Below, one piece after another: positions 7,920 to 16,369 of a stretch of 57,475 nt of DNA; within the stretch, counting starts at the first letter, position 1, and each line of letters starts with the position of its first letter. Made by a program: the position numbers and the translations under genes. The notes below the pieces were generated by a model that was not told where the DNA came from, made no database searches, and saw nothing but the letters and a program-made list of their open reading frames with translations. The stretch comes from Bacillus sp. V3-13 (GTDB taxonomy: Bacteria > Bacillota > Bacilli > Bacillales > Cytobacillaceae), in contig NZ_PGUZ01000069.1 of the NCBI RefSeq assembly GCF_002860165.1, positions 1 through 57,475 of the forward strand, in the 5' to 3' direction.

Positions 7920-9389
7920 TCACACTTCTGCTATCTTCTTCACTTTCTCTCTCACTTCATCAATATTCCGCATTTTATTATCCCAGCATTTTTGGCTTAA
8001 ATCGACGGGGTATTCTTCCGGATTCAAAGTTCTTCTGTATTCGTCCCAGAGCAGGGAGAGATTTTCGGCTGCGTATTGACGTGACTCCTCCAGGCATGGC
8101 AGCTCATAGACAAGCTGCCCGTCTACGAATATATCTTCATGAAGGTCTTTTGCTGTGAAATTGGTGACAAACTTGCTAATGTACGTATGAACGGGATGGA
8201 ACATTTTCAACCGCTCTTCTGCTTGTGGATTTTCATCTTCCATCGCAATATAATCACCTTCCGATTTCCGGTTCACGTTGTTAATGATCCGATAGACTTT
8301 TTTCAAGCCGGGAGTTGTCACTTTTTCCGGGTTGGCGGAAATTTTGATCGAATCGGTCATGTTCCCGTTCTCATCTTCAATCGCTACGAGCTTATAGACA
8401 GCTCCTAAAGCGGCCTGGTCATAAGCGGTAATCAGCTTCGTGCCGATTCCCCAGCTGTCAATTTTCGCACCCTGCGCCTTCAAATGCATAATCGTATACT
8501 CATCCAGATCGCTTGACGCGACAATCTGAGTTTCGGTAAACCCCGCTTCATCGAGCATTTTCCTCGCTTCCTTGGAAAGGTAAGCAAGGTCGCCGCTGTC
8601 AAGGCGGATCGCTTTAAAATTAATTTTATCACCAAGCTCCTTCGCTACTTTAATCGCATTAGGTACGCCGGAGCGAAGCGTATCATATGTATCGACTAAA
8701 AATACACAATCTTTATGGGCGCTTGCGTATGTATGGAATGCTTCATATTCGTCCCTGTATGCCTGGACGAGCGCGTGAGCATGGGTTCCTGCGACCGGGA
8801 TGCCAAACATTTTTCCGGCGCGCACATTGCTTGTTGCCTGGAAACCGGCCAGGTAAGCAGCCCTCGTTCCCCAGACAGCAGCGTCCATTTCCTGCGCCCG
8901 CCTTGTGCCAAATTCCATTGCTGTTTGATCGCCGACTACATGCTTCACCCGTGAAGCTTTTGTTGCAATCAAAGTTTGATAGTTGACAATGTTAAGGAGC
9001 GCTGTTTCAATCAGCTGGGCTTCGGCAAGCGGTGCATCAACCCGGAGGATCGGTTCATTGCCGAAAACCAGCTCTCCCTCCTTCATGCACCGAATCGTGC
9101 CAGTGAAGCGCAAATTTTGCAGAAAATCGAGAAAATCGTGATCATATTCGGCTTCTTCTTTTAAATATTCAAGGTCACTTTCGGTAAACCGGAAGTTTTG
9201 TATATATTGAATGACCCGCTCGAGCCCGGCAAAAACAGCATAGCCGTTGCCAAAAGGCAGTTTGCGAAAAAACAGTTCAAATACTGCCTTTCGATTATGC
9301 ATTTTGTCACGCCAATACGCTTCCGCCATGTTGATTTGGTACAAATCCGTATGAAGCGCCAAACTATCATCGTTATATAGATGTTTCAT
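7920..9389 (-). CDS. pncB: Nicotinate phosphoribosyltransferase
   Basis: A 489-aa enzyme that joins nicotinate and PRPP to give nicotinate mononucleotide, the entry step of NAD salvage. The opening SLALHTDLYQINMAEAYW and blocks such as GTRRAQEMDAA, AGTHAHALVQAY and the phosphate-site region DSWGIGTKL are family signatures. Length matches the B. subtilis protein (YueK, about 490 aa). It follows pncA by about 17 bp, so nicotinamide deamidation and nicotinate use are co-expressed. Confidence 0.95.
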   Translation of the reverse strand: MKHLYNDDSLALHTDLYQINMAEAYWRDKMHNRKAVFELFFRKLPFGNGYAVFAGLERVIQYIQNFRFTESDLEYLKEEAEYDHDFLDFLQNLRFTGTIRCMKEGELVFGNEPILRVDAPLAEAQLIETALLNIVNYQTLIATKASRVKHVVGDQTAMEFGTRRAQEMDAAVWGTRAAYLAGFQATSNVRAGKMFGIPVAGTHAHALVQAYRDEYEAFHTYASAHKDCVFLVDTYDTLRSGVPNAIKVAKELGDKINFKAIRLDSGDLAYLSKEARKMLDEAGFTETQIVASSDLDEYTIMHLKAQGAKIDSWGIGTKLITAYDQAALGAVYKLVAIEDENGNMTDSIKISANPEKVTTPGLKKVYRIINNVNRKSEGDYIAMEDENPQAEERLKMFHPVHTYISKFVTNFTAKDLHEDIFVDGQLVYELPCLEESRQYAAENLSLLWDEYRRTLNPEEYPVDLSQKCWDNKMRNIDEVREKVKKIAEV

Positions 9390-9406
9390 TCAGTTCCCTC
9401 CATTTT

Positions 9407-9952
9407 CTATAAAACCTTTGCCCCAAGCGAATGTTCAAAATGTCCCAGTGCCCATTTATGCCCGGCTTCATTGAAAGACGCAACCGCATCTTTATAGACG
9501 ATTATTTTAAAGCCTTTGTTATAAGCGTCAACCGCCGTATGCAGCACGCAAATATCCGTGCAGACCCCGACAAGGTGTACTTCTGTAATGCCGCGCTCAC
9601 GCAGCTTTATTTCCAGGTCCGTTCCGGCGAAAGCAGAGTATCTCGTTTTATCCATGTAAAGAACATGATCTTTGTGTTTGTGCTCATTATAGACGTTATC
9701 CAGCTCCCCGTACAAGTCTCGTCCCTGCGTATTACGTATATTATGGGGCGGATAAAATCTTGTTTCCGGGTGGTATGTATCTCCAAGATTGTGAACATCA
9801 ATTGCAAACACAACGAAATCGCCGTTTTCAATAAACTCTTTCGTTAAGGAAACAATTTTGTTTTCAATTTCCTGACCTGGCTTGCCACACGTCAGCGCTC
9901 CGTCATCCGCAACAAAATCATACGTATAATCAATATTAATAAAAGCTTTCAT
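9407..9952 (-). CDS. pncA: Nicotinamidase
   Basis: A 181-aa cysteine hydrolase that converts nicotinamide to nicotinate. The catalytic triad is visible as D8 (FINIDYT), K102 (MDKTRYSAF) and C135 (CTDIC). D52, H54 and H61 (DVHNLGDTYH) are the likely metal ligands. I start at the ATG at 9952 (MKAFINIDYT) because it matches the family N-terminus (B. subtilis YueJ) and is well placed after GGGAGAG; a GTG 12 nt upstream is too close to that site. First gene of the pncA-pncB pair. Confidence 0.95.
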   Translation of the reverse strand: MKAFINIDYTYDFVADDGALTCGKPGQEIENKIVSLTKEFIENGDFVVFAIDVHNLGDTYHPETRFYPPHNIRNTQGRDLYGELDNVYNEHKHKDHVLYMDKTRYSAFAGTDLEIKLRERGITEVHLVGVCTDICVLHTAVDAYNKGFKIIVYKDAVASFNEAGHKWALGHFEHSLGAKVL

Positions 9953-10145
9953 CGCAGGCTGCACTCTCCCTTAATCAGTTTTATTATTTTCTTTCATATC
10001 TAAAAATAGAAACTCAAATCCGATTTGCACCACTGCCTAATATATTCGCTTAGCCTGGTCCCTATCCCTTCAAAAGACTTGATTTTCCTGAATTGAGGAC
10101 TGAAAATTCATACAATTTCTAACTCTTTAGAGACCGGCAAAAATA

Positions 10146-10179
10146 AAAAAACAAGGTCATTGTGCATACCTTGTTTTTT
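10146..10179 (-). terminator. Terminator after dgkB
   Basis: AAAAAACAAGGT and ACCTTGTTTTTT form a 12-bp stem with a 10-nt loop, ten bases after the dgkB stop codon. The sequence is symmetric and may work in both directions. Confidence 0.75.
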
Positions 10180-10188
10180 ACAATCTTT

Positions 10189-11100
10189 TTATGGCCGGTC
10201 ATTCGGCCGTATCTGATCAAGCGGCACAAACACTTCAAAATGGCGATAAAGGTTTTCAAACTCTGCCGGTGCTTCTCCGCCGAGCTCTCCATCGAGATTA
10301 AGGAGCAGCTTTTCTGCTGAGTGAACTTTAATATGGCTTGCTTTTGTATAAATGACATTCGGATCATTAACATGTTCACCGCGGATCGCCAATGTGGCAA
10401 CGCGGATAAAATCTGCCAGGTTCGTCTTTTTCAAAATCAGCAGTGTAAACATTCCGTCATTGATCGAAGCATCCGGTGCCAGTTTTTCGAAGCCGCCGAC
10501 TGAGTTTGTCAGGCCAACAAGAAACAGCATGGCTTCTCCTTCAAAAAGCTTTCCGTCATACTCGATGCTAATGTCGGTAGCGCGAATCGATGGCAGCATT
10601 TCCATCCCTTTTAAATAATAAGCAAGCTGGCCCAGCATTGTTTTTAATTTGCTCGGCACTTCGTACGTCAGCTCGGTCAGGCGGCCTCCGCCGGCTATGT
10701 TAATGAAGTACTTGTCGTTCATTCTGCCGATATCAACAGGAATCGTATCCCCTTTCACAATAATATCGGCAGCCGCTTCGACATCACGCGGAATATGAAG
10801 AGCCCGGGCAAAGTCGTTCGTCGTGCCCATCGGGATAATTCCAAGCTTCGGCCGGTATTCCTGCTCGGCCATTCCGTTAACGACTTCATGAATGGTTCCA
10901 TCTCCGCCCGCAGCTACAACTAAATCATAGCGGCGTTCGACCGCTATTCGCGCCGCTGCCGTTGCATCACCCTCACCAGTGGTAGCGTGGCATGAAGTCT
11001 CATAGCCTGCCGTTTCCAGCTTTTGCAGCACTTCGGCTAAATGTTTTTTAAATAACTCCCGGCCTGAAGTGGGATTATAAATAATTCTTGCACGTTTCAT
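10189..11100 (-). CDS. dgkB: Diacylglycerol kinase DgkB
   Basis: A 303-aa soluble lipid kinase of the DAGK catalytic family, the same length as B. subtilis DgkB. It returns diacylglycerol released by lipoteichoic acid synthesis to phosphatidate. The nucleotide-binding elements NPTSG (9-13) and GGDGT (65-69) are intact, as are the later PMGTTNDFAR and LNLDGE motifs. In B. subtilis dgkB lies shortly after gatCAB; here the order is kept but about 15 kb of other genes separate them. Confidence 0.95.
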   Translation of the reverse strand: MKRARIIYNPTSGRELFKKHLAEVLQKLETAGYETSCHATTGEGDATAAARIAVERRYDLVVAAGGDGTIHEVVNGMAEQEYRPKLGIIPMGTTNDFARALHIPRDVEAAADIIVKGDTIPVDIGRMNDKYFINIAGGGRLTELTYEVPSKLKTMLGQLAYYLKGMEMLPSIRATDISIEYDGKLFEGEAMLFLVGLTNSVGGFEKLAPDASINDGMFTLLILKKTNLADFIRVATLAIRGEHVNDPNVIYTKASHIKVHSAEKLLLNLDGELGGEAPAEFENLYRHFEVFVPLDQIRPNDRP

Positions 11101-11292
11101 CCTGGATCATCCTATTTTTATGATTATCAAACATAGTCAATTTTGTGGATTCCATCTTTTAACATGATAGCTTAACTGCACTCTGGAAAGCAATGATTTC
11201 CTGATCGTTTTTTGGGCACAATTCAAAGAAAATTTTACACCTTTTAAGCTATTTTTGCCAAAGGTTTCCCTCCGGCTGCCGGAAATCCGCAA

Positions 11293-11318
11293 AAAAGAAA
11301 AGCCCTTACAGCTGTAAG
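11293..11318 (-). terminator. Terminator after the LiaF-like gene
   Basis: Just after the stop codon the minus strand reads CTCTTACAGCTGTAAGGGC followed by TTTTCTTTTTT: a GC-containing hairpin plus U-run. It closes the ECF sigma operon. Confidence 0.6.
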
Positions 11319-11320
11319 AG

Positions 11321-12262
11321 CTATGGCAAGCTATTGAAACTAACACTGTACGTATTCATAATATCAAGGCGGTGCGTTCCTTCTCCCACTTTGAGAGAAG
11401 CGTTTTGCTTCGATTCGGTATATTCCCCAGTTGGCTGACCCTCAGATTCTTGCTTTTTCGGATCGGAAACCTGCCAGTTATGGCCCGTACTGTTAAGCTC
11501 CTGGACTCCTATAGCTGTTAAATTGATGTCGCTGTTCTCCTGCAAATGAACGGCTACCGAAGACGCATGATCAATACTCCAATCGTTTTGCAAAGTGCGC
11601 GGCTTCATCGTAACCTCATTTTCATTGGCGGCAACCTCCAGCTTTAAGTCGTTTGGAACGAGCAAGGTTACATCCAGTGATGCGTACTGATTAAACGGAC
11701 CTGCTTCACTTGGCAGACCGTTGACACTTAAATACAAAGAATCTCCTTTTTGCTGGACGGACAGGTAATCCTCGACATCCTCAACCAATACTTCATCTTT
11801 ACCGAGATAGGCGCGATATGTCCCAAATATCGAAATTTCTCTCTCAGTCGTTCCTTCGATCGTAATCGGGAAATTTTCGGTTTCGACAACAACCCGGTTG
11901 ATTTCTCCCTCAGCGTTTTGCGAAAAGCCGGGAAGATCCAATGTTTTTTCTTGACGGTTGAGGGTTTCTTCCACCTTTTCGATCAATCCGGTTGAGCTTA
12001 AAACCGCAAAACCAATACCTGCTGTTCCCAGTAAGCCGACAAACACGATACTCAGAAAATCATATTTTAAAAATGGTTTCTCCTGCCTGCTGAGAATCAA
12101 GAATAAGAGAATTTCAAGGCCGAGGACAATAAGCAGGGCCGGCCACCAGGCCATCATGATATTCATTAAGCCATACCCGAATATGCTCGATACCAATAAA
12201 AATATCCCGAGGAACAGAAGCGATGCTCCCATCGAAAAAGTTCCGACACGCCACGTTCTCAT
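11321..12262 (-). CDS. LiaF-like membrane protein with C-terminal adhesin-type beta domain
   Basis: A 313-aa protein, last gene of the ECF operon. Residues ~8-85 contain three or four hydrophobic segments (FLGIFLLVSSIFGYG, WWPALLIVLGLEILL, FLSIVFVGLLGTAGIGFAV), like the N-terminal membrane module of LiaF/DUF5668-type proteins. The rest is an extracytoplasmic beta-rich region resembling putative adhesin (DUF4097-like) domains, with acidic and amphipathic strands and no cysteines. Its ATG overlaps the stop of the preceding 37-aa ORF (ATGA), so translation is coupled. Such proteins are often effectors or sensors of envelope stress; the specific role here is inferred from context. Confidence 0.7.
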   Translation of the reverse strand: MRTWRVGTFSMGASLLFLGIFLLVSSIFGYGLMNIMMAWWPALLIVLGLEILLFLILSRQEKPFLKYDFLSIVFVGLLGTAGIGFAVLSSTGLIEKVEETLNRQEKTLDLPGFSQNAEGEINRVVVETENFPITIEGTTEREISIFGTYRAYLGKDEVLVEDVEDYLSVQQKGDSLYLSVNGLPSEAGPFNQYASLDVTLLVPNDLKLEVAANENEVTMKPRTLQNDWSIDHASSVAVHLQENSDINLTAIGVQELNSTGHNWQVSDPKKQESEGQPTGEYTESKQNASLKVGEGTHRLDIMNTYSVSFNSLP

Positions 12263-12372
12263 TTCTCCACCTGCTTTCTACGTTTAGCATTCAGCAGCAG
12301 TCCTGGGCCCCCGCCAGGCAGAAGCACTCCGGCCAACATTTTTCCCACTCTTCCTTTATCGATGATGCTCAT
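12259..12372 (-). CDS. Coupled microprotein, 37 aa
   Basis: A short basic peptide starting MSIIDKGRVGKMLAGV with a small hydrophobic, Gly/Pro-rich core (LLPGGGPGLLL) and a Lys/Arg-rich end. AGAGGAGG stands before its ATG. It overlaps the upstream gene by four bases (ATGA at 12369-12372) and the downstream gene by four (12259-12262), so it is translated as part of the operon. The core resembles the F-x-PG-x-G motif of the neighbouring membrane protein; it may be a partner or a trimmed paralogue of that repeat. Confidence 0.75.
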   Translation of the reverse strand: MSIIDKGRVGKMLAGVLLPGGGPGLLLNAKRRKQVEK

Positions 12373-13445
12373 TTCGATACCTCCTCTTTAGCCGGTTTGC
12401 TCCCGACCAGCAGCCTGATTCCCCCGCCAATCAGCAGAATGCAAACGATGCCTGTTTGGAAATAACGGTCAAACCAATACTGTAAATCAATATCGATCAT
12501 GTCATAAAGCATTGGTGAAAGAGCCGGAAGTATCATATTCGTCGTCATGTAATATAAGCCAAGCAGGACGAGGCCGATTCCGACCCATTTTTGATGGTTA
12601 ATGAAATAAGAAATGATCGGAGTATCCTCGATTGGGCCTTCCCCGTAACGGGTTGCTTTTTGCATACCGTCAAAAAAGCTGTAAAACCAGATAATCGGGA
12701 TCAGAAACAGGAAGATTCCCAGTCGTAAAACATCGAGAATATACATGGAAAACAGGAAGGCTGCCATCAATTGTATGCCGCGACGCTGGTAACCAAGATA
12801 AAGATGGCCAGCCCCTGGAAAAATCGATAAAAACGTCGCAATTGCTTTGCTCTTTTTTCCCTCTTCTCTTCTCAATTCAAAGTCTTCCAGAATCGTCCTG
12901 TCAATCAGCTCCTCACCCCGTTGTTTTTTATTCAGCTGCTGAATCGCGTCAAAAAAACCATAAATCCAGATGACAGGAGCGATTAATAGAAAAACAAGAA
13001 ATTCGCTGCGCTGGGTAAGGATGGATACAAACAACACCATCACCCCGAGTCCGAGAAAAGCTGCCAGCAGGGTCAGGCCCCGGTTCATCAATCCGAGCTG
13101 GAAATGTCCGACACCCGGCACAAACGAAAGGATAATGGTAAAAAAGCGTTCCGATTCTTCATTAGAACTGAGCTTTTTATTTTCCTCAATTTGAGCAGGC
13201 TGTTTATATAGCTTTGACGCTGTAATCGCTGTGTCAATAAAATTCACAATGTAAACCAATAGCCCGGCCAGCGCAAACACAATAAATGATTCATTATAGC
13301 TGACGCTCATCATCGCGAAGGCAAACATCGGTAATCCGAAAACAGCCGCAGTGTAAAAAATACCCCTTAGTAATTTGCCTAAATATAAAAGTCCTCCACC
13401 GGGGAAAAATGCCAGCAAAAATGCAATGAGAGGATTTTTTTTCAT
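12369..13445 (-). CDS. Polytopic membrane protein with three PGxGxxxLGxxxRG repeats
   Basis: A 358-aa protein with about nine hydrophobic segments. The same signature occurs three times: FFPGGGLLYLGKLLRG (~14-29), FVPGVGHFQLGLMNRG (~108-123) and IFPGAGHLYLGYQRRG (~209-224), each followed by a long hydrophobic stretch. Each unit resembles a TM2/DUF5683-like helical hairpin, so the protein looks like a triplication. A charged linker follows each of the first two units. Its start overlaps the stop of the anti-sigma gene by one base (13445). Function unknown; the position between an anti-sigma factor and a LiaF-like protein suggests an envelope-associated job. Confidence 0.75.
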   Translation of the reverse strand: MKKNPLIAFLLAFFPGGGLLYLGKLLRGIFYTAAVFGLPMFAFAMMSVSYNESFIVFALAGLLVYIVNFIDTAITASKLYKQPAQIEENKKLSSNEESERFFTIILSFVPGVGHFQLGLMNRGLTLLAAFLGLGVMVLFVSILTQRSEFLVFLLIAPVIWIYGFFDAIQQLNKKQRGEELIDRTILEDFELRREEGKKSKAIATFLSIFPGAGHLYLGYQRRGIQLMAAFLFSMYILDVLRLGIFLFLIPIIWFYSFFDGMQKATRYGEGPIEDTPIISYFINHQKWVGIGLVLLGLYYMTTNMILPALSPMLYDMIDIDLQYWFDRYFQTGIVCILLIGGGIRLLVGSKPAKEEVSK

Positions 13446-13915
13446 TATTGATTCGCCTCCTTGTTTTTCATGTTAAAAGAATCCAGCCAAGTAAATGTTC
13501 TGTCCATAATTCCTTCTGTAATCGAAGGCTGCTTTTCTTGGAGATTTCTGTTTTCGATTGTATCGGTATAGCCCGTAACGGACTGGAATACGCCCGTTCC
13601 CATTAACAGCAATGTCATCGCTGCTGCGAGCACAAAATGGAATGCAGCTGTCTGGTAATATCTTGTTGATCGCTTAGGCTGCTTTTCCTGTTGCGATTCC
13701 TGTTTGACGACCGCGATCGAGTTCATCACCATATTGATAAAGTCCGTTTCTTTTTCAATCGCTGGCAATGCCGCTTCCTCTTCAGCTAAAGCGAGCATGT
13801 ATACTTCCAGACACTGGTCGCAGGAGTAGAGATGATTTTCATATGTCCCGCGGGCATCATCGCTAATTTCGTTTTTCAGATATTTTTTCCAGTCTTCTAT
13901 AGAAAAATGGTTCAT
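13445..13915 (-). CDS. Anti-sigma factor with ZAS (zinc-finger) domain
   Basis: A 156-aa protein. The cytoplasmic N-terminus carries the ZAS motif H28-x3-C32-x2-C35, followed by one membrane helix (~88-108, FHFVLAAAMTLLLMGTGVF) and a ~45-aa outside tail. This is the normal build of an anti-sigma factor that holds an ECF sigma factor at the membrane. I start at ATG 13915 (MNHFSIEDWKKYL), which follows AAGGAGGA and overlaps the sigma gene stop as ATGA. A longer frame upstream lies inside the sigma gene. Confidence 0.85.
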   Translation of the reverse strand: MNHFSIEDWKKYLKNEISDDARGTYENHLYSCDQCLEVYMLALAEEEAALPAIEKETDFINMVMNSIAVVKQESQQEKQPKRSTRYYQTAAFHFVLAAAMTLLLMGTGVFQSVTGYTDTIENRNLQEKQPSITEGIMDRTFTWLDSFNMKNKEANQ

Positions 13916-14454
13916 GAAAAATCGTCCTCCTTCCAATGTGCTTTCATCCACTGGCGCGCTCTGTATAACTTTGTTTCGATCGTTTTCACCTGGACATGTT
14001 GTTCTTCCGCCATTTTTTGATAGCTTTTTTCTTCTATGTAAAAACCATAAATTACGTCCCGATAATTTTCCGGGAGTTCATGAAGCCTTTTCCTGACAAG
14101 ATCGCGTCTTTCCCTTGTGATGACCTCAACCTCTACGCTGGACGGGTGGCCCGGATTCAAGTCATCAACCAGGTCCATGATATCTTCCCGCCGGCGCACT
14201 TGCTTTCTTTTTACATCGATCGCGTGGTTAACGGCAATTCTTGTCATCCATGTTTTAAAGCCCTGATACTCATAGTGGGGGAGAGACAGGTATATTTTCA
14301 AAAAAACTTCCTGGGCGGCATCTTCAGCTTCCTTCTGGTCCCTGAGCACAGCAAAGATGGTCCGGAACACATCATTGCGGTATTTTTCAACGAGCAGCCG
14401 GAAAGCATGGTCACTGCCTGCCTTGACCTTATCAATCAGAACCCGATCTGTAAT
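13912..14454 (-). CDS. ECF sigma factor, probably initiated at ATT
   Basis: A sigma-70 family ECF protein. Region 2 is seen in AFRLLVEKYRNDVFRTIF and DAAQEVFLKIYLSLPHYE, region 2.4 in FKTWMTRIAVNHAIDVKRK, and region 4 in LPENYRDVIYGFYIEEKSYQKMAEE. The only conventional start in frame (GTG 14370) would remove region 2.1. The frame continues upstream through TDRVLIDKVKAGSDHAF to an ATT at 14454-14452, six bases after a GGGGGGGGAG ribosome binding site, just where relatives have ATG (MTD-x-x-LIDKVK-like). This gives 180 aa, a normal ECF length. First gene of a five-gene operon whose members overlap. Confidence 0.85.
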   Translation of the reverse strand: MTDRVLIDKVKAGSDHAFRLLVEKYRNDVFRTIFAVLRDQKEAEDAAQEVFLKIYLSLPHYEYQGFKTWMTRIAVNHAIDVKRKQVRRREDIMDLVDDLNPGHPSSVEVEVITRERRDLVRKRLHELPENYRDVIYGFYIEEKSYQKMAEEQHVQVKTIETKLYRARQWMKAHWKEDDFS

Positions 14455-14537
14455 CTCTCTCCCCCCCCTTTCTCATTCACACAATAATAGACGAAACCAA
14501 AGCGGATCACCCCTACAGCCAAAATAAAAAAAATTTA

Positions 14538-14579
14538 GGGACAGTTCCGCAGCAGTTTAAAGCAACGCGGAACTGTCCC
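14538..14579 (-). terminator. Terminator of the alaX-like gene (13-bp perfect stem)
   Basis: GGGACAGTTCCGC and GCGGAACTGTCCC pair around a 16-nt loop immediately after the stop at 14581. On the minus strand a T-rich tract follows (14521-14537). GGGACAGTTCCGC-type stems recur in Firmicute genomes, so it may also be a dispersed repeat. Confidence 0.8.
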
Positions 14580-14580
14580 C

Positions 14581-15762
14581 TTATTTTACTTTGTCCAATA
14601 AAATGTCCATCAGCTCCTGACCTGATACCAATGCTTCGCCGCCACCCTGGGCGAACGCTTCATTGCCTCCGCCTTTTCCAGCGATGATTGGCAGCACATC
14701 GGCAATGATCCGCTTGATATTGATTGTCTCCTGTGAGCCCCTTGCACAAACAAGTTGAAGCCGGTGATCATGTTCTGATACCAATAGAACCGTGAGATCA
14801 TCCTTTTCTGCCGTAAGCAGCCGTGCAAGCTTTTGCAGCTCTTGAATGGTTCTGTTTTCATAAACTTTTGCAATCAGCTTTTCGCTTTCTTCAAGAAGGT
14901 CCTTCACTTCAAACCGGAGCAGTGTCTCACGCATTTCCTGCAAGGACTTGTCCTTTTCTGCTCCTGATTCAAGCACCCGCCTGGCAGCCGCAGGCAACTC
15001 CTGCTCCGGAGCGTTTAACAGCTGGCTCAATTGGCGGACGGTCTGTTCTTTTTTATGAAGCTGGTTCAGAACACGATTCCCGCAAACAAATTGGATACGA
15101 ATTCTCTTTCGCTGTCTCTCCCAACCCAAAATCTTGATCGCCGCGACTTCGCCGGTTGCTTTTGGATGAGTCCCGCCACATCCGTTATAGTCAAAATTTT
15201 GAATAATGACAAGGCGAATATTTTCAGTTACTGTCGGCTGCTTCCGAAGCGGAAATTGTGAAAGCTCCCTTTCAGTCACCCACTTCGTTTCAATTGGGCG
15301 GTTTTCGAGAATAATTTGATTGGCACGCTTTTCTGCTTCGTTTGCCGCTTGTTCTGTCAGTTCTGCAATGTTGAGATCAATCGTCAACAATTCCTTGCCA
15401 AGATGAAAGCTGACCGTCTCAAAATCAAACAGTTCTTCAAAGGCAGCTGATAAAATATGCTGGCCGGCGTGCTGCTGCATATGATCGAAGCGCCTTTGCC
15501 AATCAATCGCACCTTTGATTTCCTCGTGCAAAGGCAGAGACCCATCAACATAGTGGCGGATTTCACCATCAATCTCTTCGACATTCAAGACAGTTACTCC
15601 ATCAAGGGTACCCACATCGTGCGGCTGGCCGCCGCCAGTTGGATAAAAAGCTGTTTCTTCAACAACAACAAACCAATTGCCCGCGTCATCCTTTGCCTGC
15701 TTCGTGACTCTCGTTGCAAAGGTTCTAATATATGGATCTTGATAATAAAGTTTAGTGGTCAT
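14581..15762 (-). CDS. Alanyl-tRNA editing protein, AlaX long form with DHHA1 domain
   Basis: A 393-aa stand-alone homologue of the AlaRS editing domain, which hydrolyses Ser-tRNA(Ala) (or Gly-tRNA(Ala)). The Zn site is visible as H98-x3-H102 (HAGQH) and C195-x3-H199 (CGGTH). The N-terminal YPTGGGQPHD motif and the C-terminal DHHA1 signature (AGKGGGNEAFAQGGG) are present, so this is the long AlaX type. RBS AGGAGCG is near the ATG. It is divergent from the mazEF region and has its own terminator. Confidence 0.92.
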   Translation of the reverse strand: MTTKLYYQDPYIRTFATRVTKQAKDDAGNWFVVVEETAFYPTGGGQPHDVGTLDGVTVLNVEEIDGEIRHYVDGSLPLHEEIKGAIDWQRRFDHMQQHAGQHILSAAFEELFDFETVSFHLGKELLTIDLNIAELTEQAANEAEKRANQIILENRPIETKWVTERELSQFPLRKQPTVTENIRLVIIQNFDYNGCGGTHPKATGEVAAIKILGWERQRKRIRIQFVCGNRVLNQLHKKEQTVRQLSQLLNAPEQELPAAARRVLESGAEKDKSLQEMRETLLRFEVKDLLEESEKLIAKVYENRTIQELQKLARLLTAEKDDLTVLLVSEHDHRLQLVCARGSQETINIKRIIADVLPIIAGKGGGNEAFAQGGGEALVSGQELMDILLDKVK

Positions 15763-16042
15763 GGGTAGATCGCTCCTTTTCGGTCACAATGAAACAAGAA
15801 ACTTAAATTCAATGAGCAACGAAATTTATTGACTAAATGTTGAGGAGCATTTTTGAATGCCGTCCCTGTTCAATAGAAACTCATGCTTAAATCTGCATAG
15901 CATGGCCGCAGGTAAATAAGGAAATTTTCCTTCATACACAAATCTGTTAATATAGCTTTATAATGTGGTTATGTTTGGCGTATGGGTTAGGGTGAGGCAA
16001 TTGTCATTAGATAACCCTCCCGAAGTTCGGAAGGGTTCTAAC

Positions 16043-16369
16043 TTATAAAAACGTATGTATCTTGGCTAGGCAGTCGTGTATGATTTCTTCTGGAGCCTGC
16101 CCTGTTATTTGGAAATTGCGGGCCCGCCAATCTAAACTTTTCACTTGGTCGGTCAAAATAACCCCAGTTATAGCCAAGCCGTTCGGCAAGGCTACTTCAA
16201 AGGGATACCCTTTCACCTGATTTGTGATTGGACAGATCACCGCAAATCCTGTTGCATCATTAAATATTTTTGGAGATAAAACAATTCCAGGTCGACGCCC
16301 TGCTTGTTCATGCCCTGATTGAGGATTAAAATTGGCATAAACAAGATCGCCACGTTCAGGTGCTGGCAT
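16043..16369 (-). CDS. mazF: MazF/PemK-type endoribonuclease toxin
   Basis: A 108-aa protein with the CcdB/PemK fold signature: GDLVYANFNPQSGHEQAGRRPGIVLSP, then CPITNQ, YPFEVALP and LTDQVKSLDWRARN. It resembles E. coli-type MazF (GDL-W-D--P-GSEQAGHRPAVVLSP ... DQVKSIAWRAR) more than the Bacillus housekeeping EndoA. mRNA-interferase activity at short single-stranded motifs is expected; the cleavage motif cannot be predicted. The gene overlaps mazE by one base (TAATG). A weak inverted repeat (16013-16037) follows. Confidence 0.93.
   Translation of the reverse strand: MPAPERGDLVYANFNPQSGHEQAGRRPGIVLSPKIFNDATGFAVICPITNQVKGYPFEVALPNGLAITGVILTDQVKSLDWRARNFQITGQAPEEIIHDCLAKIHTFL

Noticed and set aside
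12223-12465. Plus-strand frames across the ECF operon
   Set aside because: They are antisense shadows of overlapping minus-strand genes with consistent ribosome binding sites.
14487-14510. ECF-type autoregulatory promoter before the sigma gene (TTTCGTCTA as -10)
   Set aside because: The CGTC motif is present, but the only GTGATCC-like -35 element is about 10 bp away instead of ~16, so the match is not convincing.
15763-16012. Possible recombinase remnant upstream of the alaX-like gene
   Set aside because: Minus-strand translations give short suggestive strings, but no frame holds together and no catalytic residue can be assigned.
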